Below are positions 20,508 to 33,207 of a stretch of 64,000 bases of DNA, piece by piece. Positions within the stretch are counted from its first letter, which is position 1, and each line of letters begins with the position of its first letter. The notes under the pieces were generated by a model. It saw only the letters and a list, made by a program, of their open reading frames with translations, did not search any database and was not told where the DNA came from. Made by a program: the position numbers and the translations under genes. The DNA lies in the NCBI GenBank assembly GCA_963724015.1, contig CAVRTM010000014.1:434001-498000 (forward strand), in the 5' to 3' direction. Origin of the DNA: CAVRTM01 sp963724015 (GTDB lineage: Bacteria > Actinomycetota > Actinomycetes > Actinomycetales > Dermatophilaceae).

Positions 20508-21445
20508 GCCGCCCCGGGGTCGTGGCGCTGGGCGGCGGGCACGGCCTGGCGGCCTCCCTCGCCGCGCTGCGGCTCGTGACCGACCGGATCACCGCGGTCG
20601 TGACGGTCGGGGACGACGGCGGCTCCAGCGGCCGGCTGCGCGAGGAGTACGACGTCCTGCCACCGGGAGACCTGCGGATGGCCCTCGCGGCGCTGTGCGA
20701 CGACAGCGAGTGGGGGCACCAGTGGCGCGACGTCCTGCAGCACCGGTTCGCCGGCGCGGGACCGCTCGGCGGGCATGCGCTGGGCAACCTGCTCATCGTC
20801 TCCCTCTGGGACCTGCTCGGCGACACCGTCGGCGGCCTGGACCTCGTCGGCCGGCTGCTCGGGGCCCGGGGCCGCGTGCTGCCGATGGCGGCCGAGCCGC
20901 TGCAGATCGAGGCCAGCGTCCTCGGCGCCGACCCGGCACGGCCCGACGACGGTCAGCACGGTGCGGGGCCAGGTGCAGGTGGCGTCCACCTCGGGGCGGG
21001 TGCTCGGCGTCCGGCTGCACCCGGAGGACCCCAAGCCGTGCGAGGAGACCATCCGCGGCGATCCACGACGCGGACTGGATCATCCTGGGCCCCGGCTCCT
21101 GGTTCACCTCCGTGATGCCGCACCTGCTCGTGCCGTCCGTCCGTGAGGCGCTGGTGGCCAGCCCCGCGCGCAAGGTGCTGACCCTCAACCTGGTCATGCA
21201 CACCGGCGAGACCGACGGGCTTCTCGGCCGAGAACCACCTGGAGGTCCTCGCGGCCCACGCCCCCGAGCTGACGCTGGACGTGGTGCTGGCCGACCCCAG
21301 CGTGGTCGACGACGCGGCCGTGCTGCGCAGCGTCGCGGCCGGCCTCGGGGCCGAGCTGGTCGTCGCGCCGGTCGCCGAGCACGGCGCGCCGGGCCACCAC
21401 GACTCGCTGCGCCTGGCCGCGGCGTACCGCGACATCCTCGGCTGA
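20504..21445 (+). CDS. yvcK: YvcK/CofD-like protein (three frameshifts)
   Basis: About 312 residues: VALGGGHGLAASL at the N-terminus (nucleotide-sugar site), VTVGDDGGSSGRLR, PPGDLRMALAAL, GHALGNLLI, and DADWIILGPGSWFTSVMPHLLVP. YvcK binds UDP-sugars and links carbon status to cell-wall synthesis; in mycobacteria the homologue (CuvA) is needed for envelope integrity. It is CofD-like but not the F420 biosynthetic enzyme. Insertions near 20951, 21056 and 21219 break the frame. GTG start coupled to rapZ by GTGA. Confidence 0.92.
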
Positions 21446-21525
21446 GCTCCGTCGCGGCGGAGGTCGCGGCTGGGGCCGCGGCGACCGGCGCCGGGCGCTT
21501 GCACCGCAGTGGCAGGATGACCCCC

Positions 21526-22506
21526 ATGGCGATGACGGCGAAGGTCAAGGACGAGCTGAGTCGTCTCGAGGTCACCAAGCCCTGCTGCCGCAAGGCCGAG
21601 GTGTCGGCGACGTTGCGCTTCGCCGGCGGCCTGCACATCGTCGGGGGCCGGATCGTCGTCGAGGCCGAGCTCGACACGGCACAGGCCGCGCGGCGGCTGC
21701 GCAAGGAGATCTTCGACGTCTACGGGCACTCCAGCGACGTGATGGTGATGGCCGCCGGCGGCCTGCGCCGCGGCAGCCGCTACGTCGTCCGCGTCGTCCA
21801 GGACGGTGAGGCGCTGGCCCGCCAGACCGGCCTGATCGACACCCGGGGGCGCCCCGTCCGCGGCCTGCCGCCCCGTGTCGTCAGCGGCGCGGTCTGCGAC
21901 GCCGAGGGGGCGTGGCGCGGCGCCTTCCTCGCCCACGGGTCGCTCACCGAGCCCGGCCGCTCCTCCGCCATGGAGGTGACCTGCCCCGGCCCCGAGGCGG
22001 CGCTCGCCCTCGTCGGGGCCGCCCGCCGGCTCGGCATCCAGGCCAAGGCCCGCGAGGTGCGCGGCGTGGACCGGGTGGTGCTGCGCGACGGCGACGCGAT
22101 CGGGGCCATGCTCACGCGCCTCGGCGCCCACGACGCGGTGATGGCCTGGGAGGAGCGCCGGATGCGCCGCGAGGTGCGCGCCACGGCCAACCGGCTGGCC
22201 AACTTCGACGACGCCAACCTGCGCCGCTCGGCGCGGGCCGCGGTCGCCGCGGGGGCGCGGGTCGAGCGGGCCCTGGAGATCCTCGGCGAGGACGTCCCCG
22301 ACCACCTGCGCGAGGCCGGCACGCTGCGCGTCGAGCACAAGCAGGCGAGCCTCGAGGAGCTCGGTCAGCTGGCCCAGCCGCCGATGACCAAGGACGCCGT
22401 CGCCGGCCGCATCCGGCGGTTGCTGGCCATGGCCGACAAGCGTGCGAGCGACCTGGGCATCCCCGGCACGGACGTCAACCTGACCGTGGACATGCTCGAG
22501 GCCTGA
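21526..22506 (+). CDS. whiA: WhiA, sporulation/division transcription factor
   Basis: 326 residues, uninterrupted. The N-terminal LAGLIDADG-like scaffold has KDELSRL, CCRKAEVSATLRFAGGLH, and RGAFLAHGSL; the C-terminal HTH includes LANFDDANLRRSARAA and LGQLAQPPMTKDAVAGRIRRLL. WhiA works with WhiB in Streptomyces to switch on division genes and is conserved in non-sporulating actinobacteria. ATG at 21526 is chosen because AGGA lies 8 nt upstream; an ATG nine bases earlier would sit on that site. It follows yvcK by 80 bp. Confidence 0.95.
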   Translation: MAMTAKVKDELSRLEVTKPCCRKAEVSATLRFAGGLHIVGGRIVVEAELDTAQAARRLRKEIFDVYGHSSDVMVMAAGGLRRGSRYVVRVVQDGEALARQTGLIDTRGRPVRGLPPRVVSGAVCDAEGAWRGAFLAHGSLTEPGRSSAMEVTCPGPEAALALVGAARRLGIQAKAREVRGVDRVVLRDGDAIGAMLTRLGAHDAVMAWEERRMRREVRATANRLANFDDANLRRSARAAVAAGARVERALEILGEDVPDHLREAGTLRVEHKQASLEELGQLAQPPMTKDAVAGRIRRLLAMADKRASDLGIPGTDVNLTVDMLEA

Positions 22507-22655
22507 CCCGCGTTTGCGGGGCACCCCGGGCTATCCCCTAGGGTCGGAGGTGTCGTACGACGGCGCGCGAGGTGGTCCCGACCGGGAGCCCGGCCCACGG
22601 GTGCCCACCATCGCGCCGACATGCTGGACGTGCTCCTCAGGAAGGCTGGATCTCC

Positions 22656-23660
<1,005 letters not shown>

Positions 23661-23673
23661 GACCGGGGCGGCC

Positions 23674-24887
23674 GTGAAGACGATCGACTCCCTGGGGGAC
23701 CTGCGCGGCAAGCGGGTCCTGGTGCGCAGCGACCTGAACGTCCCCCTGGACGGCGACGGCCGGATCACCGACGACGGACGGGTCCGGGCCTCGGTGCCGA
23801 CGATCACCGGACTGGTCGAGGCGGGCGCACGCGTGGTCGTGTGCGCCCACCTCGGGCGGCCCGAAGGGCGCGCCTGAGCAGCGGTACTCCCTGCGCCCGG
23901 TCGCCGGGCGCCTGGGGGAGCTGCTCGACCGGCCGGTGGCGTTCGCGACCGACACGGTCGGCAGCTCCGCCCAGCAGGTCGTCGCCGGGCTGCAGGACGG
24001 TGACGTCGCCCTGCTGGAGAACCTCCGGTTCAACCCCGGCGAGACCGCCAAGGACGACGCCGAGCGGGGCGCCTTCGCCGACGCCCTCGCCTCGCTCGCC
24101 GACGTGTTCGTCAGCGACGGGTTCGGCGTCGTGCACCGCAAGCAGGCCAGCGTGTACGACGTCGCGACGCGCCTGCCGCACGCCGGCGGCGGCCTGGTCG
24201 CCACCGAGGTCGGGGTGCTCGAGCGCCTCACGCAGACCCCGGAGCGCCCCTACGCCGTCGTCCTCGGCGGCGCCAAGGTCAGCGACAAGCTGGCCGTCAT
24301 CGCCAACCTGCTGCAGACCGCCGACCGGCTGCTCATCGGCGGCGGCATGGTCTTCACCTTCCTCGCGGCCCAGGGCCACGAGGTGGGCAAGAGCCTGCTC
24401 GAGGCCGACCAGCTCGAGGCGGTCAAGGGCTACCTCGCCGACGCCGCCGAGCGCGGCGTCGAGATCGTCCTGCCGACCGACATCGTCGCGGCCGACGCGT
24501 TCTCCGCGGACGCCGCCCACGACGTCGTGCCCGCCGACGCGATCCCGGCCGACCGGATGGGCCTGGACATCGGGCCCGCGTCCGCGCGGGCGTTCGCGCG
24601 AGCGGCTGGCCGACGCCCGCACGATCTTCTGGAACGGGCCCCTGGGGGCGTTCGAGATGGCGCCGTACGCCGAGGGCACCCGCGCCATCGCGCAGGCCCT
24701 GGTCGAGGCCACCGCCTCGGGCGCGCTCACCGTCGTCGGCGGCGGCGACTCCGCGGCCGCCGTGCGCCAGCTGGGCTTCCGCGACGAGCAGTTCGGCCAC
24801 ATCTCGACCGGTGGCGGCGCCAGCCTGGAGTACCTCGAGGGCAAGGCGCTGCCGGGCCTGACCGTCCTCGACGGCGAGGAGGGCTGA
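23674..24887 (+). CDS. pgk: Phosphoglycerate kinase (two frameshifts)
   Basis: About 403 residues. The family signature RVLVRSDLNVPL is at residues 14-25; substrate residues lie in HLGRPEG and LLENLRF; the ATP site has VLGGAKVSDKL and the C-terminal GGGDSAAAV. It transfers phosphate from 1,3-bisphosphoglycerate to ADP. Single-base insertions near 23868 and 24596 break the frame. One unusual point: the segment after SDGFG reads VVHRKQASVYD, matching the actinobacterial form. GTG start, 13 bp after gap. Confidence 0.95.
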
Positions 24888-24888
24888 C

Positions 24889-25701
24889 GTGGCGCAGGCA
24901 GCGACCGGGCGCACCCCGCTCATGGCCGGCAACTGGAAGATGAACCTCGACCACCTGCAGGCCACCCACCTGGTGCAGAAGCTGGACTGGACCCTGCGCG
25001 ACGCGCGGCACGACTTCGGTGCGGTCGAGGTGGCGGTGCTGCCGCCGTTCACCGACCTGCGCAGCGTCCAGACGCTGATCGAGGGTGACCGGCTGCAGCT
25101 GCGGCACGGCGCCCAGGACCTGTCGCCGCACGACAGCGGCGCCTGGACCGGTGACGTCTCCGGCGCGTTCCTCGCGCGGCTCAAGTGCGTCTACGTCGTC
25201 GTGGGCCACAGCGAGCGGCGCGCAGCACCACCACGAGGACGACGCCGTCGTCAACGCCAAGGTGCAGGCGGCGTACCGGCACGGGCTCACCCCGATCCTG
25301 TGCGTGGGCGAGGGGCAGGAGGTCCGCCAGGCGGGCGGCCACGTCGAGCACGTGCCTGGCCCAGCTCGACGCGGCCCTGGACGGGCGTGCCGGCCGAGCA
25401 GGCCCGCAGCATCGTCATCGCCTACGAGCCGGTGTGGGCGGTCGGCACCGGCGAGGTGGCCACCCCCGCGGACGCCCAGGAGGTGTGCGCCGCGCTGCGC
25501 ACCCGCCTGGCCGAGCTCTACTCCGGCGACACCGCCGACGGCATCCGGATCCTGTACGGCGGGTCGGTGAAGGCCGGCAACGTGGCCGCGCTCATGGCCG
25601 AGACCGACGTCGACGGCGCGCTGGTGGGCGGCGCCTCGATCGTGGTGGAGGAGTTCGCCTCGATCTGCCGCTACCGCGAGCACGTCACCGCCGGGTCCTG
25701 A
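24889..25701 (+). CDS. tpiA: Triosephosphate isomerase (three frameshifts)
   Basis: About 269 residues. Catalytic residues are present: Lys in GNWKMN, His in VVGHSERR, Glu in AYEPVWAVGTG, and the phosphate-gripping GGSVKAGN. It interconverts DHAP and glyceraldehyde-3-phosphate. Insertions near 25220, 25355 and 25383 break the frame within 165 bp, the tightest cluster in the window. The start GTG is one base after the pgk stop, so translation is probably coupled. Confidence 0.95.
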   Translation: MAQAATGRTPLMAGNWKMNLDHLQATHLVQKLDWTLRDARHDFGAVEVAVLPPFTDLRSVQTLIEGDRLQLRHGAQDLSPHDSGAWTGDVSGAFLARLKCVYVVVGHSERRAAPPRGRRRRQRQGAGGVPARAHPDPVRGRGAGGPPGGRPRRARAWPSSTRPWTGVPAEQARSIVIAYEPVWAVGTGEVATPADAQEVCAALRTRLAELYSGDTADGIRILYGGSVKAGNVAALMAETDVDGALVGGASIVVEEFASICRYREHVTAGS

Positions 25702-25808
25702 CCGTCCGCGGCCCCGCCCACCTCAGAGTCGGGGGGACGCCGACGCGCCCACCCGGCGGGCCGCGTCCTGACCGCGGTCCGTCGGGGCCTCAGGTAGGCT
25801 GGGAGAGA

Positions 25809-25829
25809 CCTGTGGGCGTGCCCCACAGG
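25809..25829 (+). promoter_or_regulatory. Hairpin in the probable secG leader
   Basis: CCTGTGGG (25809-25816) pairs perfectly with CCCACAGG (25822-25829). A TAGGCT -10-like box at 25795-25800 would start transcription at the base of this hairpin, placing it at the 5' end of the secG mRNA. With no U-tract it is not a standard terminator for tpiA. Confidence 0.45.
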
Positions 25830-25861
25830 GACACGCTGACAACGAGAATGGTGCACCAACA

Positions 25862-26107
25862 GTGGAAGCAGTGAAGATCGGCCTCCAGGTCGTCCTGGTC
25901 CTGGGCGGCCTGTTCCTGACCCTGCTCATCCTGCTCCACAAGGGCAAGGGCGGTGGACTGTCGGACATGTTCGGTGGCGGCATGTCCAGCACGATGGGCG
26001 GTTCGTCGGTGGCCGAGCGCAACCTCGACCGGTTCACCGTCGCCGTCGGCCTGGTCTGGTCCGCCGCCATCATCGGCCTCGGCCTGATCGAGCGCTTCTC
26101 CAGCTGA
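25862..26107 (+). CDS. secG: SecG, preprotein translocase subunit
   Basis: 81 residues with the SecG layout: a first membrane helix (residues 5-25, GLQVVLVLGGLFLTLLILLH), the Gly-rich loop GGGLSDMFGGG and a second helix (about 58-77). SecG stabilises the SecYEG channel during export. The GTG start is the only one that keeps the first helix complete. Its place between tpiA and rbpA is typical for actinobacteria. The ribosome binding site is weak. Confidence 0.92.
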   Translation: MEAVKIGLQVVLVLGGLFLTLLILLHKGKGGGLSDMFGGGMSSTMGGSSVAERNLDRFTVAVGLVWSAAIIGLGLIERFSS

Positions 26108-26172
26108 CGACCCGCTGCGGCGCCCAGCGCCGTGTGGCAGGCCGCCTTCCCTGACTTTCCAAGGAGTAGACC

Positions 26173-26523
26173 GTGGCAAGTGGTAACGCGATCCGGGGCA
26201 GCCGTGTCGGCGCCGGACCCATGGGGGAGGCCGAGCGCGGCGACGCCGCCGCCCGGGTCTTCATCTCCTACTGGTGCTCCAACGGCCACGAGACCAAGCC
26301 CAGCTTTGCCGAGGAGGCCGGTGCCGGCATCCCCGAGACGTGGGACTGCCCCCGGTGCGGCCTCCCCGCCGGCCAGGACCAGCAGAACCCCCCGACCGCT
26401 CCCCGCGTCGAGCCGTACAAGACGCACCTGGCCTACGTCAAGGAGCGCCGCAGCGAGTCCGACGGCGAGGCGATCCTGGACGAGGCGCTGCAGACGCTGC
26501 GTGACCGGGGGCTGATCAGCTGA
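26173..26523 (+). CDS. rbpA: RbpA, RNA polymerase-binding protein
   Basis: 116 residues. RbpA binds the group 1/2 sigma factors and RNA polymerase and activates transcription in actinobacteria. Visible are the N-terminal NAIRGSRVGAGP, the core zinc-type region FISYWCSNGHETKPSF and WDCPRCGLPAG, and the C-terminal sigma-interaction helix (KTHLAYVKERRS and EAILDEALQTLR). AAGGAG at 26161-26166 sets the GTG start. It ends 13 bp before a strong dyad. Confidence 0.96.
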   Translation: MASGNAIRGSRVGAGPMGEAERGDAAARVFISYWCSNGHETKPSFAEEAGAGIPETWDCPRCGLPAGQDQQNPPTAPRVEPYKTHLAYVKERRSESDGEAILDEALQTLRDRGLIS

Positions 26524-26535
26524 GCAGCGGCTGAC

Positions 26536-26597
26536 CCCGCAACGAGAACGGACGTCCCCCGGCCCAGCGGCCGGGGGACGTCCTTTCTCGTTGCGGG
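26536..26597. terminator. Long bidirectional terminator-like dyad between rbpA and pgl
   Basis: Two nested perfect stems: outer 26536-26548 with 26585-26597 (13 bp), inner 26550-26564 with 26569-26583 (15 bp), loop CAGC. A single C:T mismatch separates them. It lies between convergent genes and can act on both transcripts; each 3' arm has only a short T run, so termination would rest mainly on the stem. Confidence 0.8.
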
Positions 26598-26615
26598 CGG
26601 GGTGAAGCCCGCCGT

Positions 26616-27404
26616 TCAGGGGCTGGCTGGCCGCACCAGCGCCTGCGGCACGTGCGTGGCGGCGTCGCGGTCGAGCAGCCACGTCGTGGAGCGGGTGCCG
26701 GTGACACCGGCCGCCGGGGCCTGCATCTCGCCGGAGCCGGACAGCGCGAGGCCGACCGCGTTGGCCTTGTCGGCACCGGAGACCAGGAACCAGACGTCCC
26801 GGGCCGCGCACAGGGCCGGAAAGGTGAGCGACACCCGTACCGGCGGCGGCTTCGGGGCGCCCCGCACCCCGACCGTGCTCGCCGACCGCTCGTGCAGCGC
26901 CGGATGCTCGGGGAAGAGCGAGGCGACGTGCGCGTCGGGCCCGACCCCGAGCATGAGCACGTCGAACGCCGGGACGTCCTGCCCGCGACCGGCCGCGTCC
27001 GCCAGCTCCCGGGCGTAGCGGGCCGCCGCGGCGTCGACGTCCGGACCGTCGGGCCCGTCCAGCGCCGGCATCGGGTGCACCCGCGCCGGGTCGAGGTGCA
27101 CGGCGTCGAGCAGCGCCGCGCGAGCCTGGGTCTCGTTCCGCTCGGCGTCCCCGGAGGGCAGGAACCGCTCGTCGCCCCACCAGATGTCCAGCTGGCGCCA
27201 GTCGATGGCGTCACGGGCCGCTGACCGGCCCAGCGACTCCAGGATCGCCGAGCCCATCGAGCCGCCGGTCAGCACGATGTGCGCCCGGCCGCGCGACGCC
27301 TGGGCGTCGACGATCGAGGTGACCAGCCGCGCCGCCGCCGCGTCGGCGAGCAGCTGCTTGTCGCGGTGGACGACGACGCCGGGCCCCGGCGCGCCGCGGG
27401 TCAC
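26616..27404 (-). CDS. pgl: 6-Phosphogluconolactonase
   Basis: 262 residues of the Pgl (DevB) family: VVVHRDKQLLADAAA at the N-terminus, IVLTGGSMGSAIL, RQLDIWWGDERFLPSGDAERN, FDVLMLGVGPDAHVASLFP, and the late SGADKANAV. It hydrolyses 6-phosphogluconolactone after Zwf. The GTG start overlaps the opcA stop by 4 nt, making it the last gene of a six-gene coupled operon. It ends 18 bp from the long dyad. Confidence 0.93.
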   Translation of the reverse strand: MTRGAPGPGVVVHRDKQLLADAAAARLVTSIVDAQASRGRAHIVLTGGSMGSAILESLGRSAARDAIDWRQLDIWWGDERFLPSGDAERNETQARAALLDAVHLDPARVHPMPALDGPDGPDVDAAAARYARELADAAGRGQDVPAFDVLMLGVGPDAHVASLFPEHPALHERSASTVGVRGAPKPPPVRVSLTFPALCAARDVWFLVSGADKANAVGLALSGSGEMQAPAAGVTGTRSTTWLLDRDAATHVPQALVRPASP

Positions 27405-28848
27405 GAGTCGGCCGGCGGTGCAGCTGCGGCGGCCTTGCGGGTCCGGGACGGAGTCGCCGTGCCGCCGGCCGTGCCTGCAGCCTTCTTCGCCGCCGAGGCC
27501 TTCTTCGCCGTCGCCTTGGCGGGTGCCTTCGCCGAGGCCCTCTTGGCCGGAGCCTTGGCCGCCGCAGCCTTCGTCGCCGGGCCCTTCGCCGGCGGCGAGG
27601 CCTTCGTCGTCGGACCCTTCCTCGCCGCAGCCTTCGTCGCCGCAGCCTTCGTCGCCGTACCCTTCGTGGCCGAGCCCGTGCCGGCCGAGGCGGTCACCCG
27701 GGTGGAGCGACGGCTCGTGGCGGCGGCCGGCGTACCGGCCTTGCGGGCCTCCAGCTTGCTGGACGCCGCTGCCTTGACCGCCTCGTCCGTGGTCTGGTCC
27801 GGGGGCGGGGAGGCGCTGACCATGACGTTGCTGCCCTGGCTGTGGTTCTTGCGCGCCGCACGGCGGGACTGCTTGCGGGCCTCCTCGATCGAGGGCGCCT
27901 CGCCCTCGGCGATCGCCTCGGTGGCGGTCACGGAGCTGCGGCCCACCTTGACCAGGCCCTTGGTGAGGGTCTCGGCGTAGATCTCGTCGGGGTCGAGCCG
28001 GCGCAGCTCGTCGGCCAGGCACTCGGCCAGCTGCCGACGCGACAGCGTGATCCGGCGCACGGGCTGCCCCGGCTGCACCAGGGTCGCGACGACGCCGTCG
28101 GGCCGCACCAGGTCGATGTCACCGCCGCGGCGCTCCAGCCGGACGCTGACCATGCCCGTGCCCGCCCGGGTCCTGGCCCGGGTGACCTGGCACTTCAGCG
28201 TCTGGGCCAGCCACGCGGCCAGCAGGTCGGTGGAGGGGGAGTCGCTGCCACCGGTGACGGTGGCGGCGACGACCGGCTCGTACGGCGGCTGGTCCAGCGC
28301 CGCCGCCAGCAGGCCGCGCCACAGCGTGACGCGGGTCCAGGCCAGGTCGGTGTCGCCGGGCGTGTAGGTCGCCGCCCGCCGCTGCATCTCCTTGTGCGGG
28401 TTGCGTGCCTCGGCCGCATCCGTGATCCGGCGCTGGGCCATCGCACCGATGGCGTCGGCCGAGACGTCGCCCGGCGCGCCCCGGGGCCACCAGGCCACGA
28501 CGGGGGAGTCGGGCAGCAGCAGCGGGGTGATGACGCTGTCGCCGTGGTCGGCGAGGGCGCCGTACAGGCGGAGCACCACGACCTCGCTGGCGCCGGCGTC
28601 ACCGCCGACCCGGATCTGGGCGTCGAGCCGGCTGGCGCCGCGCCTGTTGCCCGTCACGATCGCGATGATGCGGCAGGGGTGCTGCCGGCTGGCGTCGTTG
28701 GCCGCCTCGATCGCGTCGTCGGCGTCGCTCTCGTCGGCGACGATCAGCAGGGTGAGCACCCGGCCGAGGGCCATCGCCCCGACGTCGTTGCGCAGCCGGA
28801 CGAGCTTCTTGCTCACCGCCGCTGTCGTGGTGCTGGGCAGGTCGACGA

Positions 28849-28852
<4 letters not shown>
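27401..28852 (-). CDS. opcA: OpcA, G6PDH assembly protein, with Lys/Ala-rich tail
   Basis: 483 residues. The first 330 residues match OpcA, which binds and activates glucose-6-phosphate dehydrogenase in actinobacteria and cyanobacteria: IVDLPSTTTAAVSKKLVRLR, RVLTLLIVADE, EVVVLRLYGALADHGDSV, LLLPDSPVVAWWP and SWLAQTLK-type helices. After about residue 345 it becomes a 135-residue region of Ala, Lys, Thr, Pro and Ser with many KAAA/KAPAK repeats, unlike typical OpcA ends. The GTG start at 28852 overlaps the zwf stop by 4 nt; an in-frame ATG 12 bases earlier lies inside zwf. Confidence 0.92.
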
Positions 28853-30386
<1,534 letters not shown>

Positions 30387-30390
<4 letters not shown>

Positions 30391-32063
30391 GCGTCTCCTT
30401 CCGGTGTGGAGGACGTGGGCAGGCGCAGGACGGCGGCCAGCTGGGCCAGTCCCTTGTCGTGGTCGGTCAGGTGGAGCCGCAGGACCGGTCGGCCGTGGTC
30501 GGCCAGCACCTGCGCGTCGCCACCGGCCTGCGCGGCGAGGAAGTCCCCGAAGGTGAAGTCGCGCCCGGGGACGGGCAGGTCCTGGTGCGGGGTCGAGGTG
30601 ATCTGCAGGTAGACCCCGGTCGCCGGGCCGCCCTTGTGGAACTGGCCGGTGGAGTGCAGGAACCGGGGCCCCCAGCCGAACGTCGTGGGCCGTTCGGTAC
30701 GCCGCGCCAGGGCCCGGCGGGCCGTGGCCAGTCGGGCGTCGGCGAGCCGGTCGAGGTAGGCCATCACGGCGACGTAGCCGTGGTGCGGGTCGAGCTGGTC
30801 GAACAGGGCGTCCAGCGCCGTGGCGATGGTGCCGGCCGAGCCGAGCCAGTCGCCGCCGAGGGTGCGGACCTCGATGGCGCCGTCGGTGAAGGCGGCCCGC
30901 GCCTGCGCGCTGCCGGCGGCGTCGAGCAGGCCGCGGGCGGCCTTCTTGGCGCTCTCGACGTCGGGCTGGTCGAACGGGTTGATGCCGAGCAGGCGGCCGG
31001 CGGCGGCGGTCGCGACCTCCCACAGCATCATCTGGGCGCCGAGCGCGCCGCTGACGTGGACCTCGGAGCGCGGCGGGTCGCTGTCGGGCGTCGTGGCCGA
31101 GGGCGCCTCGTCCTCGGTGTCGCCGACGAGCCGGACGACCGTCACGTCGGCCGCGGGCCAGCGCACCTCGGGGTCGTCGGGGTTGCCGACGACGACGGGC
31201 AGGATGCCGGTGCCCTGCTTGCCGGTGCTCTCGGCGATGAGCTGCTCGGCCCAGTCGGCGAAGCCGACGATGCCCGAGCCGCTGTCGATGATCGCCAGCT
31301 TGTCGCGCAGCGGCGACGTGCCGGCCATGGCGGCGGCCAGGCGCAGCCCGGGGTTGGCCTCGTCGTCCTCGGCGAGCAGGTCGGAGACCGACTCCGCCTC
31401 GTCCAGCAGGGCCTCGATGTCGGCGCCGGCCAGTCCGCTCGGGACGAGCCCGAAGGCGGTGAGCGCGGAGTAGCGGCCACCGACGTGGGGGTCGGCGTTG
31501 ACGACGCGGTAGCCGGCGGCGCGGGCCTCCTGGTCCAGGGGGCTGCCGGGGTCGGTGACCACGACGATGCGGCCCGCGGGGTCGATGCCGGCCTCGGTGA
31601 ACGCCGCCTCGTAGGCGCGGCGCTGGGAGTCGGTCTCGACGGTGGACCCGGACTTGCTCGAGACGACGACGACGGTGCGGTCCAGCCGGTCGGCCAGGGC
31701 CGCACGCACGACGTCGGGGGAGGAGGAGTCCAGCACCGTCAGCTCCACCCCGGCCGTGGCGCAGATGACCTCGGGTGCCAGCGACGAGCCGCCCATCCCG
31801 CAGAGGACGACGTGGTCCAGCCCCTGCTCACGCAGGTGGTCGCGCAGCGCCGCCACCTCGCCGACGAGCGGCCGCGAGGACCGGGGGAGCCCGGTCCACG
31901 ACAGCCGGATCGCCGCCTCGGGCTCGGCCTCGGCACCCCACAGCGTGGCGTCCTGGGCGAAGAGCCTGCTGGCGAACCGGTCGTCGACCAGCGCCGGCAC
32001 GTGCTGGCCGACCGCGTCCGCGGCCGGGCCGGCAGCGACGACGCCGAGGGCGACGTTCGTCAC
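30387..32063 (-). CDS. pgi: Glucose-6-phosphate isomerase
   Basis: 558 residues, intact. SIS-type sugar isomerase blocks are visible: VLCGMGGSSLAPEV, VVVVSSKSGSTVET, VVTDPGSPLD, VGGRYSALTAFGLVP and, late, LGINPFDQPDVE and STGQFHKGGP. It is the divergent actinobacterial Pgi found in tal-pgi-zwf operons rather than the E. coli type. It interconverts glucose-6- and fructose-6-phosphate. GTG start overlaps the tal stop by 4 nt; its stop overlaps the zwf start. Confidence 0.93.
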
Positions 32064-33207
32064 TTGCCCTCCTCGACGTAGGAGTCGTCGTTGGTGGCCT
32101 TGGTCAGCTCCTCCTGGACGTCGGAGAGCAGCTCGCCCCAGGACTTCTCGAACTTGTCGACACCCTCACGCTCGAGGACGTCGACGACCTCGGCGTAGGA
32201 GATCGCCGAGGCGCTCGAGGGCGTCGAGGACCTGCTTGGCGTCCTCGTAGCTCGCCGGTCACCTGGTCCCCGGCGATGTCGCCGTGGTCGGCGACGGCCT
32301 CGAGGGTCTTGGCCGGCATGGTGTTGACGGTGTTCGGCGCGACCAGGTCGACGACGTACATGGTGTCGCGGTAGGCCGGGTCCTTGACGCCGGTGGACGC
32401 CCAGAGCGGGCGCTGCTTGTGGGCACCCTCGGCCTCCAGCACCTGCCAGCGCGGGGTGGAGAAGACCTCCTCGTAGGCCTGGTAGGCCAGGCGGGCGTTG
32501 GCGACGCCGGCCTTGCCCTTGAGCGCCTTGGCCTCGTCGGTGCCGATCGCGTCGAGCCGCTTGTCGATCTCGGTGTCGACGCGGGAGACGAAGAAGGAGG
32601 CGACCGAGTGGATCTGGGACAGGTCCTTGCCGGCCTGGCGGGCCTGCTCGAGGCCGGTGAGGAAGGCGTTCATCACGCCGCGGTAGCGGTCGAGGGAGAA
32701 GATCAGCGTGACGTTGACGCTGATGCCCTCGGCCAGCACCTGCGAGATGGCCGGCAGGCCCTCGACGCTGGCCGGGATCTTGATGTGCACGTTGGGCCGG
32801 TCCACGCTCGCGCGCAGGGTCTTGGCCTCCTCGACCGTCTTGGCGGTGTCGGCCGCGAGGCGGGGGTCGACCTCGATCGACACGCGGCCGTCCTGGCCGC
32901 CCGTCGCCTCGTACAGCGGCAGGAAGATGTCGCAGGCGTTGCGCACGTCGTCGGTCGTCAGGGCGAACACCGACTCGTTGACGTCCTTGCCCTGCTGGGC
33001 GAGGTCCTTGACCTGGGCGTTGTACGCGTCACCCTCGGACAGGGCCGCGGCGAAGATCGAGGGGTTGGTCGTCACACCGACGACGGACCTGGTCTCGATG
33101 AGCTCCTGCAGCCGGCCGCTGGTGATCAGCGGGCGGTTGAGGTCGTCGAGCCAGATGGAGACACCGGCGTCGGACAGGGCCTTGAGGTTGTCGTTCTGGT
33201 TGGTCAT
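32060..33207 (-). CDS. tal: Transaldolase (two frameshifts)
   Basis: About 381 residues. Schiff-base Lys is in NVHIKIPAS; other family blocks are VTTNPSIFAAAL, ISVNVTLIFSLDRYRGVM, SVASFFVSRVDTEIDKRL, and RPLWASTGVKDPAYRDT. It transfers dihydroxyacetone units between sugar phosphates. Insertions near 32253 and 32204 break the frame near the C-terminus; the restored end is acidic (VEEGK). Coupled to tkt by ATGA and to pgi by GTGA. Confidence 0.95.

Noticed and set aside
26536..26597. Attachment site or inverted-repeat end of a mobile element
   Set aside because: It is a single nested hairpin between convergent core genes, with no transposase or integrase near; a terminator explains it.
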